Source: Rhizobium sp. 18055 (GTDB taxonomy: Bacteria; Pseudomonadota; Alphaproteobacteria; Rhizobiales; Rhizobiaceae). From it: a stretch of DNA of 64,000 nucleotides. Below the pieces are notes generated by a model, which did not search any database, was not told where the DNA came from, and was given only the letters and a program-made list of their open reading frames with translations. The DNA lies in assembly GCF_902706285.1 (NCBI RefSeq), contig NZ_CACSKD010000001.1:434001-498000 (forward strand), read 5' to 3'. Positions 49,317-57,662 of the stretch are shown in pieces. How positions within the stretch are numbered: position 1 is the stretch's first letter; every line of letters starts with the position of its first letter. Position numbers and translations under genes: made by a program.

Positions 49317-49768
49317 TGCGATCAATATCCAAGGCACTGAGGGTCAAACGGCAACACGCAGGCAAACTTTGCGATTGCCTGCCCGGTGGGGGCGCCGTCA
49401 GGCGGACAATCGGCGATCAGCCGCGGCCATCGGCCCGGCATCAGAATCGCAACGTCATTAAATGGGAATTATTCCCATGCGTCAAGACGCAGGCGTATGG
49501 CGCTATTGAGAGTGCGCTGACCGCCAACCGCGCCAGTCGAGGTGATCGGAGGTCGATGTGCAGAACTTCCGGTTCTGCTTGTTTGAAAAGAGATCGGCCT
49601 GCTCCACCGTTTCGGCTCCACGACGCAATACCTCCGATGCTTTTAAACGCATTGGCGGCATAGGCGTTCCCACACCCACTGAGCTGAACCCCAGCGTAGC
49701 TACGATCATACATGCGAACGGAAGCGGCGAAACCTCAGGCTGCAAGCGACGGTGGGAAGCAGGCCATG
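49317..49768. other. Gene-free region with one inverted repeat
   Basis: About 450 bp between two leftward regulators. Several short frames exist on both strands (for example 49503-49745 on the minus strand), but none has a good start site or a recognisable family, so I annotate none. It contains the palindrome at 49462-49478. Confidence 0.5.
49462..49478. promoter_or_regulatory. Inverted repeat upstream of ArsR, possible operator
   Basis: ATGGGAA (49462-49468) and TTCCCAT (49472-49478) form a perfect 7-bp inverted repeat with a 3-bp centre, in AT-rich sequence 146 bp before the ArsR gene. Confidence 0.45.
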
Positions 49769-50188
49769 TCAGTCACGGCCACCGACGTCCGACAGGAATG
49801 AGATTGCCTCGACCAGAGATACGATCCGACGGCGAACCTCTGTTTTCTTCACGCGCCCGAAGGCGGCATTGAGGGCAAGCCCTTCCGAGGAACTGATAAA
49901 CGCCATGACATCGGTTCCCACAGCGGTGCTCTTGAATGCCGGGCCGGGTTCGCCGGGGGAGTGTTCGAAAAAGAAGGAGATCGGGACAGCAAGGACATGT
50001 GCCGCGGCCTGAAGACGGCTGGCGCCCAGCCGGTTGGTGCCCCGCTCATACTTCTGCACCTGCTGGAAGGTGACCTGGATTTTGTTGCCAAGTTCGGTTT
50101 GCGTCATACCGCAGGCGAGACGTTGCATCTTCAAGCGGCGCCCCACTTCGACGTCGATTGGATTGGGAGTTTTAAGAATTTGCACCAT
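49769..50188 (-). CDS. XRE-family transcriptional regulator
   Basis: A 139-residue regulator with an N-terminal Cro/CI helix-turn-helix: PIDVEVGRRLKMQRLACGMT, then QTELGNKIQVTFQQVQKYER and GTNRLGASRLQAAAHVL. The C-terminal region is short and helical (VRRRIVSLVEAISFL). It begins MVQILKTPNPIDVEVG, a start shared by a large group of rhizobial XRE proteins that often occur in many copies per genome. It stands alone on the minus strand. Target unknown. Confidence 0.87.
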   Translation of the reverse strand: MVQILKTPNPIDVEVGRRLKMQRLACGMTQTELGNKIQVTFQQVQKYERGTNRLGASRLQAAAHVLAVPISFFFEHSPGEPGPAFKSTAVGTDVMAFISSSEGLALNAAFGRVKKTEVRRRIVSLVEAISFLSDVGGRD

Positions 50189-50460
50189 CGGCTTTTCTCT
50201 TCAAGCTGTCATGAATGAGTGGCGTGACAGCGATTGCCGCATTGGCGCCGATCCGGGCGTGACGCTCCTGAAGCCGGATAGCAGCTTTTGATGGCGTGCC
50301 GGTGAGTGCGGAACACCCGAGAAAAATGTCATGCTACTCCCCCTGACCATGAACGAAACACTCGGCCATGCGCGTGGTTTACGCCATGCAGTCCAAGCGT
50401 CAGCAATCCAAGTTCTGGGAGTGAACGGTTAAGATTTAGATAATCGGCATTAACAAGCGA

Positions 50461-51171
50461 CTAATCTATAAGGTTTCGGCGCAAAGCTTCGGCTATTGCG
50501 TGCGCTCTGTTCTTGGCATTCAACTTACGCGATGCAGTCTTCATGTATGTATTCACGGTTTCCACGGTATAGCTGGCCGCCTTGGACACTTGCTCGCTGG
50601 TCATCCCCTGGCCCGCGAACCTCAAGCAGGTCAGCTCTCCAACAGAAAGCTTGAGGCTTTGCGTGGCAAATGTCTCCATCAATGTCTGTGTCGTTTCGGA
50701 ATGCACCAGCCCGGCGATGCGGCGGAGGAAATCGATCTCACCCTGATCGAACGGCAACCGGCGCGTAAACGTCACAGCCCCGAACAGCAGATTGTTTCTC
50801 CTGATCGGAAACAGGGTGCGATTGAAGACGCCATAGCCGCGAAGCAAATCGGCGAGGCGTGCTGATGGCGGCGTGACGGCAAAGACGTCGGCCTCGGTCA
50901 CACAGTCATCCACGCCTTTGGCCGACGCCACGACCGGATCACTGAGATACAGCTTTTCCGCATGATAGACCTCAAGAAAGCCAGGCGGAAAGTCACTATC
51001 GACAGAGTTCAGCATGCCAAAACGGTAAGGGTCCAGATCAAGCCCGCTTACCGCAATGAAGTCGAAAGCCACAGCCCCGCGAAGACGGGTGACAAAGGAC
51101 CCGCTCGAAATCCTGCGGTGCCGCGGGACGGACATGATATCGGGGTAGTCGCGAAATTCCGAGGTCGCCAT
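50461..51171 (-). CDS. Second LuxR-family regulator with degenerate ligand pocket
   Basis: LuxR-type protein, 236 residues. The N-terminal domain aligns with autoinducer-binding domains around FPPGFLEVYHAEKLYLSDPV. The equivalents of TraR W57, Y61, D70, P71 and W85 are Phe, Tyr, Asp, Pro and Glu. The DP pair is kept but two aromatic ligand contacts are changed. The C-terminal GerE domain is LSVGELTCLRFAGQGMTSEQ, then VETVNTYMKTASRKLNAKNR. No luxI gene is in the window. It stands alone, with a 192-bp AT-rich region upstream. Effector unknown; it is not of the Met/Trp plant-responsive type seen at 4119. Confidence 0.85.
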   Translation of the reverse strand: MATSEFRDYPDIMSVPRHRRISSGSFVTRLRGAVAFDFIAVSGLDLDPYRFGMLNSVDSDFPPGFLEVYHAEKLYLSDPVVASAKGVDDCVTEADVFAVTPPSARLADLLRGYGVFNRTLFPIRRNNLLFGAVTFTRRLPFDQGEIDFLRRIAGLVHSETTQTLMETFATQSLKLSVGELTCLRFAGQGMTSEQVSKAASYTVETVNTYMKTASRKLNAKNRAHAIAEALRRNLID

Positions 51172-51432
51172 ACAGCCGTCTGTGCAATTTAAGATAGATT
51201 CGCCAATCGTTATACCTTTGCGGCTGACTAGCGGCCAGAGATTGTTTCGACGAGAAAGCGCCCTATCGTTGGCGTTGTTAACAACGGCCGCAGGTGGCCG
51301 CCGGGACCCCGCATTGGAATTCTCACCATCATAAACTGTCCGTTAGGACTCTGTTGACCATAATTGGCAACAGAGTGGCGTCACCGATGCCGCGCTGTCG
51401 ATCTCCATTGCGCTTCACCAAGGACGAGAACC

Positions 51433-52752
51433 GTGTTTCTGCACCAAGCAATCGTTTCAATCCCGACGACCACCTTGGCCTTGGTCTTCTCCTTGCTGGT
51501 TCACCGGCTGGCGCTGATCGGCATGTTGATGTTTGCGGCAATCGTCGGCGCGACGCAGGCAGCGGCTGAGGACCGGGCGCTGAAACTGTTCTTTACCCAC
51601 ACCGGCGAAAGAGCGACCATCGTCTACAAGCGCAACGGACAATTCGATCAGAAAGGACTGGTACAGATCAATCGCTTCCTGCGTGATTGGCGCAAGAACG
51701 AACCGACCAAGATCGATCTGCGCCTGCTTGATCTGGTGTGGGAGGTTTATCAGCGCAGTGGCGCCAAGCAGCCCATACACGTTGTCTCCGCCTATCGCTC
51801 GCCATCCACCAACAACATGTTGCGAAACCGCTCGCGCAGCACCGGCGTCGCCAAGAAAAGCCAGCACATGCTCGGGAAGGCGATGGATTTCTACATACCC
51901 GGCGTGAAGCTGGCGACACTCCGCGGACTGGCCATGCAGATGCAGGTGGGCGGCGTTGGCTATTATCCGACCTCGGGATCACCTTTTGTACATTTGGATG
52001 TCGGCAACGTTCGCGCCTGGCCCCGCATGTCACGCCAAGAGCTGGCGCGACTGTTTCCAAGCGGTCGCACGCTGCATCTGCCAACGGACGGCAGGCCCTT
52101 GCCGGGTTACGAGGTGGCAATTGCAAACCAGAAGAGCCGCATTCGCACATCCGCTATCGCGATCGCTCGCGATGCGGACGACGAGGACGACGCGGGGTCC
52201 GTGACGACGGCAGCAACCGGTTTGAACACGAAAACCCTGGCGACGGCACTCCTGCCAATTCCTAAAAGCCGCGCAGAAAAGGGGCTGGCGCTGCAGATCG
52301 GCAGACCGGTGGACGACGCCGGCAGCACTCCCACCGTTGCCGATATGGCGTCGATGGTGATCCCAATGCCGACATTGCGGCCGGATCGAAATGACGGCGC
52401 CGTCTCTTCGACATCGGTGAAAGGCGCTCCTGCGCTATTTGCAAGCCTTGTCGTTGGCCGCAGCGCTGCCGGTGAATTGCTCGTGGCAGAACATCCGAAG
52501 AGCCTGATGACGAACACGCAGGTCATGCCGGCTTCATCAGTGCCACAGATGTCCGCAGGCGTCGGTACGATCTCTGCCGAGGCGCTGGTTGCGTGGGCCA
52601 TGCAGCCGCCGGGTACAAGCATTGAAATGACAGCGCCACGCCCTTTCGGTATTCCTCTTCCTGAAGAACACGATGCGACGGAGCAGACCGGCGACGCCTC
52701 GGATGTCGCCGAAGATCGCTTCAATGCCGACAGATTTGCATTCGAGGGCTGA
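51433..52752 (+). CDS. DUF882/YcbK-like exported peptidase
   Basis: Exported protein, 439 residues. It has an N-terminal membrane/signal segment (LALVFSLLVHRLALIGMLMF then AAIVGATQAAAED) and a DUF882/YcbK domain (about 45-200) related to M15 peptidoglycan peptidases. Zinc-ligand-like residues are in SAYRSPSTNN, SQHMLGKAMDFYIPG and SPFVHLDVG. The C-terminal half (about 215-439) is a low-complexity Ala/Thr/Pro-rich tail of unknown role. The start is GTG at 51433, with AAGGA 9 nt upstream. YcbK-type proteins act in the periplasm on cell-wall peptides. The gene stands alone. Confidence 0.87.
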   Translation: MFLHQAIVSIPTTTLALVFSLLVHRLALIGMLMFAAIVGATQAAAEDRALKLFFTHTGERATIVYKRNGQFDQKGLVQINRFLRDWRKNEPTKIDLRLLDLVWEVYQRSGAKQPIHVVSAYRSPSTNNMLRNRSRSTGVAKKSQHMLGKAMDFYIPGVKLATLRGLAMQMQVGGVGYYPTSGSPFVHLDVGNVRAWPRMSRQELARLFPSGRTLHLPTDGRPLPGYEVAIANQKSRIRTSAIAIARDADDEDDAGSVTTAATGLNTKTLATALLPIPKSRAEKGLALQIGRPVDDAGSTPTVADMASMVIPMPTLRPDRNDGAVSSTSVKGAPALFASLVVGRSAAGELLVAEHPKSLMTNTQVMPASSVPQMSAGVGTISAEALVAWAMQPPGTSIEMTAPRPFGIPLPEEHDATEQTGDASDVAEDRFNADRFAFEG

Positions 52753-52942
52753 CGCGATCGTCTGCCGCGGATTTTTCGACAGGCTTCGGTACGGAGATCG
52801 TCATGCCCGAAACAATGCGCGTCCACGCGTGACAAACTCGGGGATGCTGCCGAACGACAGTGAAAACAAGGCGTTGATAGGTCGAAACATCACTGACATA
52901 GTGCCGTCGAACGTCGCCGCATCCCTCAGCAAAGACAGAAGC

Positions 52943-53803
52943 ATGACCGATCTCGTATCCTCGCCTGCAGTTCCAGCCGCAGCATGTCCAACGCGGCCCC
53001 TGGCCAAGATCAGTCTGAAGTGGACGATGATCGAAGAGGATGGTCTGTCCATCCTTGAGAAATTCCAGCTCCTGCGGGATCTCGGCTTTGATGGCGTCGA
53101 GCTCGACGCGCCCAACGATCTGCCGCTCGACGAGGTGTTGAACGCCCGCGACAAGACGGGACTTGCCATTCCAGGCGTGGTCAATTCGATGCACTGGAAG
53201 ACCCCGCTCACGGACGCAGATCCTGCGACGCGCCAGGCCTGTGTCGATTCCATGATTACAGCCCTTCGCGATGCCAAGGCTTATGGAGCCGATACGGTGC
53301 TGCTGGTGCCCGGCGTTGTCCGAGGCAGCAATACGTCCTACAAGACGGCCTATGCGCGATCGCTGGAAGAAATCGCCAGGATTCTCCCCTATGCGGAAGA
53401 AACAGGTGTTTCGATCGCGCTTGAGAATGTCTGGAACGACTTTTTGCTCAGCCCTTTGGAGGCCGCAGCTTTCGTCGATGCCTGCAACCATCCCAAGGTC
53501 GGCTGGTACTTCGATGTCGGCAACGTGCTCCGCTACGGACGGCCGACCGATTGGATCGAGGCGCTCGGCAAGCGCATCCTGAAGATCGACATCAAGGAAT
53601 TCAGCCTTGAGAAGATGAACGCGCAGGGCCCCTGGAAGGGCTTCGATGTCGAGATTGGTGATGGCGACTGTGACTGGCCGGCCGTCAACCGCGCCTTGTC
53701 AGAGATCGGCTATTCAGGCTGGGCCTCAGCCGAAGTGCCAGGCGGCGACCGCAAGCGACTGGCCGCGATCAAAGAACGGGTCGATCGCATCGCCGCGGCG
53801 TAG
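52943..53803 (+). CDS. Sugar phosphate isomerase/epimerase-type TIM barrel (AP endonuclease 2 fold)
   Basis: Protein of the xylose-isomerase-like TIM-barrel superfamily, 286 residues from the ATG at 52943 (52844 is another possible start). Motifs include MIEEDGLSILEKFQLLRDLG with FDGVELDAP, IALENVWNDFLLSP, GWYFDVGNVLRYGRP and KIDIKEFSLEKMN. The Glu, Asp, His and Glu residues usual for the divalent metal site are visible. Relatives include hydroxypyruvate isomerase, tagatose 3-epimerase-like enzymes and 3-keto-glycoside lyases. It is convergent with a similar gene at 53827, in a cluster with GMC and Gfo/Idh oxidoreductases, so a role in breakdown of an oxidised sugar is likely. Confidence 0.88.
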   Translation: MTDLVSSPAVPAAACPTRPLAKISLKWTMIEEDGLSILEKFQLLRDLGFDGVELDAPNDLPLDEVLNARDKTGLAIPGVVNSMHWKTPLTDADPATRQACVDSMITALRDAKAYGADTVLLVPGVVRGSNTSYKTAYARSLEEIARILPYAEETGVSIALENVWNDFLLSPLEAAAFVDACNHPKVGWYFDVGNVLRYGRPTDWIEALGKRILKIDIKEFSLEKMNAQGPWKGFDVEIGDGDCDWPAVNRALSEIGYSGWASAEVPGGDRKRLAAIKERVDRIAAA

Positions 53804-53826
53804 TCGCTCTTGGCCCTGCCGCGAGA

Positions 53827-54708
53827 TCAGTTCGTGAGTTCGGCCAGCAACCTGCGGGCATTGGCAAGACCGGTTTCGCAGCCGAACAAGGTCGGCTCGT
53901 TGCCCTCATATTCCAGCGATACGAAGCCGTCGTAACCGGAATCGACGACGCTCTGGAGGATCGCCTTCACCGGCAGGTCACCATAGCCGAACACCGAACC
54001 GCGGATATGCTGCCCGCCGACAGTCTCGAGCCAGCCAGGGCCGGGGTTGGTGGGGCGAACGTAGAAATCCTTCAAATGCACGAAACTCGCCTGCGTGATC
54101 GATGCGCGCGTTCCCATCAGGGCGTCTTCATCCACACAAAGGAAGTTGCCGACATCGAGCGTCATCTTGAAACTCGGCAGATCGACGGCATGGATCAGGC
54201 GTTTGATGCGCTCGCTGGAGTTCATGAAGAAGCCGTGATCCTCGACGCTGGCAATCACGCCAAGGCGCTGCGCATGCCCGGCGACCTCGTGGCAAGCCTC
54301 GGCAATCCCGGAAAAAGCCTGCTCGAAATCGGCAATGCCGGTTGCGCGCAGAGACCAAGGCACGACGTCGTGGCGCAGGAAGCGGACATCAAGCCGATCG
54401 CAAAGTTCGACATAGCGCTTGACCCGCTCGATCTGGGCGCGCCGATCAGAACCGATGAAGTCAGCGCCGATACAAATCCCCGATAACGGAATGCCGGATT
54501 GCGTCGAGGCATTTCGGAGACGCTCAAGGCTTTGCTGATCGCTTCCAAGTTCGTATTGCAGATCCTCGCCGACAGGTGCAACCGATAGCGTCGCAAGTTC
54601 GACATGTTCGCCGCCATGATCCCTGGTCCATGTGAAGATGTCCTCGATCTGCATGGCACCGCTGAGCATCAGCGGGCGGAAACTGTAGGAACTCAGGCCG
54701 ATTTTCAT
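53827..54708 (-). CDS. Second sugar phosphate isomerase/epimerase-type TIM barrel
   Basis: Another xylose-isomerase-like TIM-barrel enzyme, 293 residues. It begins KIGLSSYSFRPLMLSGAMQI and has VELATLSVAPVGEDL, VIASVEDHGFFMNSSERIKR, MTLDVGNFLCVDED, FVHLKDFYVRP and SLEYEGNEPTLFG, giving the metal ligands Glu, Asp, His and Glu. The ATG at 54708 has GAGGAG 7 nt upstream; the longer upstream frame runs into the intergenic operator. It diverges from the GMC oxidoreductase gene and converges on the other TIM barrel. The two barrels share fold but not close sequence, so they probably act at different steps. Confidence 0.9.
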   Translation of the reverse strand: MKIGLSSYSFRPLMLSGAMQIEDIFTWTRDHGGEHVELATLSVAPVGEDLQYELGSDQQSLERLRNASTQSGIPLSGICIGADFIGSDRRAQIERVKRYVELCDRLDVRFLRHDVVPWSLRATGIADFEQAFSGIAEACHEVAGHAQRLGVIASVEDHGFFMNSSERIKRLIHAVDLPSFKMTLDVGNFLCVDEDALMGTRASITQASFVHLKDFYVRPTNPGPGWLETVGGQHIRGSVFGYGDLPVKAILQSVVDSGYDGFVSLEYEGNEPTLFGCETGLANARRLLAELTN

Positions 54709-54749
54709 GGGGGACTCCTCAACGTCAGCGGCGGCAGCATCCAGAACAT

Positions 54750-54785
54750 GGTTGAGACTGTCAATATCGAGATTGACAATCAACC
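54750..54785. promoter_or_regulatory. Inverted repeat in the divergent sugar-gene promoter region
   Basis: GGTTGA (54750-54755) and TGTCAAT (54759-54765) pair with ATTGACA (54772-54778) and TCAACC (54780-54785). The arms differ only by a 2-nt insertion. The element lies between the divergent TIM-barrel and GMC oxidoreductase genes, a good place for an operator serving both. Confidence 0.55.
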
Positions 54786-54838
54786 CGATACATCTTTGTT
54801 TGTTATCAAAGAGATGAACAGCGTGGAGTCTAACTGGG

Positions 54839-56326
54839 ATGCTCGACAAGTCAGCCGATGTGGTCATTATCGGGAGCGGTCCGACGGGTTCCGCCTATGC
54901 CAGGGTCATTCGTGACAACTGGCCGGAAGCGCGAATTTTGATGGTGGAGGCCGGCCCCCAGATCAGACAGGAGACCGGCGCCCACCTCGACAACATCACC
55001 GACAACCAGGCCCGCGCCGAAGCCGAGATCAAGGCACAGGGGCCGACGCCAGCGCCATATGCGCCGATCACGCGAGAGGAATGGGACGCGCGGCGTACGG
55101 GCGGCTTCGACGCCTCGCTGCTGCGCCGTCAGGGGCTGTTCATGGCCAATGATGGCGACCCCAAGGACGACACACTGTTTGCGGGCTTTTCGGCAGCCAA
55201 CCTCGGCGGTATGGGAACGAAATGGACGACAGGCTGCCCTCGCCCATCCCGCGCCGAGCAGGTACCCTTCATCAAGCCCGACGTCATGGCGGAAGCGCTC
55301 GACCACGCGGCGATCCTGCTGAAGGTCAATCCGGACCTCCATCCTGGCGATCCTGTTGCAGAGAGCCTACGCGACCGGCTGGGGAGCCTTTTCAACGCCG
55401 GCCGGCCCGATGATCGTCGGGTTCAGCCTATGCCGCTTGCCAGCACAGCGATACCGGGTGGCTTCCTGCGCCACGGTACCGATGTGATCCTCGGATCCTT
55501 GATCGACGAGCCGAAGGAACTGTTCACGATCGCCACGAAAACGGCGTGCCGCCGGGTATTGCACGAGGGCGGCCACGTCAGCGGCGTTGAACTTGTCACG
55601 CTGGATGACGGCGCCGTTTGGCAGGTGGAAGCGGGCACGGTGGTCGTCGCTGCCGACTCCCTGCATTCGCCGCAGCTGCTCTACGCATCCGGTATCCGTC
55701 CCGATGCCCTCGGCCGGCATATCAACGACCACTATCAGGTCACCAAGCTGATCGAGATGGACACCGAGCAGCCGATGGAATCGATGAGTTGGATACCGAG
55801 CGCCGATGACTGGCTTTTCTCGGTCACGATCGCGCCGACCAGTGCCCACACACTCCCCTTCCCGGCCACGTTCAATGGCCAGCCGGTGTTTATCGGCGTT
55901 TTCTGCGCCTCCGACCTGATCCCGGAGAATCAGGTCCTGTTCGACGAGAGCAAGCCGGATTGGCTGGGACTGCCGTCGATCTCGATCAAGGCGCACAAGA
56001 CTGCCGACGATCTCGCCCGGCTCGAACAAGGCAAGGAACTGGTCGCGCGGATTGCGGGCACGATCGGCCGGCCGGCCGAGGGGTTCGAAACCATCGTCCT
56101 TCCTGTCGGCAGCTCGCTTCACTATCAGGGCACGATACGCATGGGCGCTGAGGACGATGGCACCAGCGTCTGCAACCAGGACAGCCAGGTCTGGGGCTTC
56201 GACAATCTCTATGTTGCCGGCAATGGCATCATTCCGACTGTGACGGCTTCCAACCCGACGCTGTTTTCCGTGGCTCTGGCCACGCTCGGTGCACGTCGCG
56301 TTGCGCGCAATCGCCACACAGCCTGA
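54839..56326 (+). CDS. GMC oxidoreductase, pyranose oxidase/glycoside 3-oxidase-like
   Basis: FAD-dependent oxidoreductase of the glucose-methanol-choline family, 495 residues. The ADP-binding motif is VVIIGSGPTGSAYARVI at the N-terminus. SAANLGGMGTKWTTGCPRP is in the FAD region, and the catalytic His-containing C-terminus reads GSSLHYQGTIRMGAEDDG, then YVAGNGIIPTVTASNPTLFS. This layout is that of pyranose 2-oxidase and the C-glycoside 3-oxidases (CarA type) of soil bacteria, which oxidise the sugar at C2 or C3. No signal peptide is seen. With the neighbouring TIM barrels and Gfo/Idh dehydrogenase it suggests oxidation of a glucoside to its 3-keto form before cleavage. Confidence 0.88.
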   Translation: MLDKSADVVIIGSGPTGSAYARVIRDNWPEARILMVEAGPQIRQETGAHLDNITDNQARAEAEIKAQGPTPAPYAPITREEWDARRTGGFDASLLRRQGLFMANDGDPKDDTLFAGFSAANLGGMGTKWTTGCPRPSRAEQVPFIKPDVMAEALDHAAILLKVNPDLHPGDPVAESLRDRLGSLFNAGRPDDRRVQPMPLASTAIPGGFLRHGTDVILGSLIDEPKELFTIATKTACRRVLHEGGHVSGVELVTLDDGAVWQVEAGTVVVAADSLHSPQLLYASGIRPDALGRHINDHYQVTKLIEMDTEQPMESMSWIPSADDWLFSVTIAPTSAHTLPFPATFNGQPVFIGVFCASDLIPENQVLFDESKPDWLGLPSISIKAHKTADDLARLEQGKELVARIAGTIGRPAEGFETIVLPVGSSLHYQGTIRMGAEDDGTSVCNQDSQVWGFDNLYVAGNGIIPTVTASNPTLFSVALATLGARRVARNRHTA

Positions 56327-56341
56327 AGGACGCCGTCCGGC

Positions 56342-57445
56342 ATGAACAATGTCGACGCTCTTAAAAAGCAGAACCGGAGACATCAATTGCAAGCAGAACC
56401 ATTATCGGTCCTCGTGGTCGGCCTGGGCCAGATGGGAACGAGCCATGCCCTGGCCTATCACAAGCATCCCGGCTTCCATGTCGTCGGCCTGGTCAACCGC
56501 TCAACACCGAAGCTGCCGGAAGAGCTGTCAGGCTATCCGGTGCGCGATGATTACCTGAAGGCTCTGGCAGAGTTTTCGCCGCAAGTGGTGTCGATCGCCA
56601 CGCATACCAACACCCATGCCGACATGGCTGTCGCGGCGCTCGAAAGCGGCGCCCATGTGTTTGTCGAGAAGCCGTTGGCGGCGAATGTGGCCGATGCGGA
56701 GCGCGTGGTCGCGGCGGCCAAGGCCAATGGCCGCAAGCTGATCGTCGGTTACATCCTTCGCCATCACCCATCCTGGATGCGGATGATCGACGAGTCCCGC
56801 AAGCTCGGCGGCCCCTATGTGTTCCGCATGAACCTCAATCAACAATCGAGCGGCAGTGCCTGGGACATCCATCGCTCCATCATGCAGACGACATCGCCGA
56901 TCGTCGACTGCGGCGTCCACTATGTCGATGTGATGTGCCAGATCACCGACTCGAAGCCGGTGGAAGTTCGCGGAATGGGTGTGGGTCTGGCCAAGGGGCT
57001 GCCATCGGGCATGTATAATTATGGCCACTTCCAGGTCATCTTCGAGGACGGCAGTGTTGGCTGGTACGAGGCCGGATGGGGGCCGATGATGTCGGAGACG
57101 GCGTTTTTCGTCAAAGACGTCATCTCGCCAAACGGCTCGGTTTCGATCGTCATGGATGAGGGCGCAAGCTCTGCAAGCCTCGATGCCCACACCAAGACAT
57201 CCCGACTGCGGGTTCACCACGCAGAAACCGATGCTGCGGGTGGCTTTGCCAGGTCGGACGAGTGGCTGGACATGCATGACGAGCCCGACCACCAGATGCT
57301 GTGCGACCGCGAGCAGGACTTCGTCTATCGCGCCGTGACCGAGGATCTGGATCTCGCCCGCCATATGGACGACGCCGTGACATCGCTGAAGATCTGCATT
57401 GCCGCCGACGAGAGCGTTCGATCCGGGCAACCGATCAAGCTTTAG
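56342..57445 (+). CDS. Gfo/Idh/MocA family sugar dehydrogenase
   Basis: NAD(P)-dependent oxidoreductase, 367 residues. The Rossmann domain has VLVVGLGQMGTSHALAYHKH, then IATHTNTHADMAVAALESGA and VFVEKPLAANVADAERVVAA, with the EKP motif typical of the family. The C-terminal alpha/beta domain has IVDCGVHYVDVMCQI (catalytic Asp/His). The first 19 residues (MNNVDALKKQNRRHQLQAE) are an extra tail. It follows the GMC gene after 15 bp, so they are co-transcribed, and a hairpin closes the unit. The substrate is probably an inositol or keto-sugar linked to the GMC reaction. Confidence 0.92.
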   Translation: MNNVDALKKQNRRHQLQAEPLSVLVVGLGQMGTSHALAYHKHPGFHVVGLVNRSTPKLPEELSGYPVRDDYLKALAEFSPQVVSIATHTNTHADMAVAALESGAHVFVEKPLAANVADAERVVAAAKANGRKLIVGYILRHHPSWMRMIDESRKLGGPYVFRMNLNQQSSGSAWDIHRSIMQTTSPIVDCGVHYVDVMCQITDSKPVEVRGMGVGLAKGLPSGMYNYGHFQVIFEDGSVGWYEAGWGPMMSETAFFVKDVISPNGSVSIVMDEGASSASLDAHTKTSRLRVHHAETDAAGGFARSDEWLDMHDEPDHQMLCDREQDFVYRAVTEDLDLARHMDDAVTSLKICIAADESVRSGQPIKL

Positions 57446-57460
57446 CAGCCACACGATCCA

Positions 57461-57496
57461 GCCTGTGTTCTCCACCGTCCGTGCGCGAACACAGGC
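57461..57496 (+). terminator. Hairpin after the Gfo/Idh gene
   Basis: GCCTGTGTTC (57461-57470) pairs perfectly with GAACACAGGC (57487-57496) around a 16-nt loop, 15 nt after the stop. There is no immediate U-run (CTCGGCTATTCTT follows). Confidence 0.6.
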
Positions 57497-57662
57497 CTCG
57501 GCTATTCTTCACCAGCCACGATCTTGGCCTCTTTCGCTGCATCTGCAATGAAGCAGGCGATCTGCGGCACCAACAAAACCATTGCACCCGCTTGTTGCTC
57601 GATGCGATATCGATTGCGTACCGTGACAGCAGTTGATCGCCGCCTGTTTTCCTGGAGACACC

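Noticed and set aside
49503..49745. 80-codon minus-strand frame upstream of the ArsR gene
   Set aside because: No ribosome binding site, no family, and other frames overlap it on both strands; codon use looks random.
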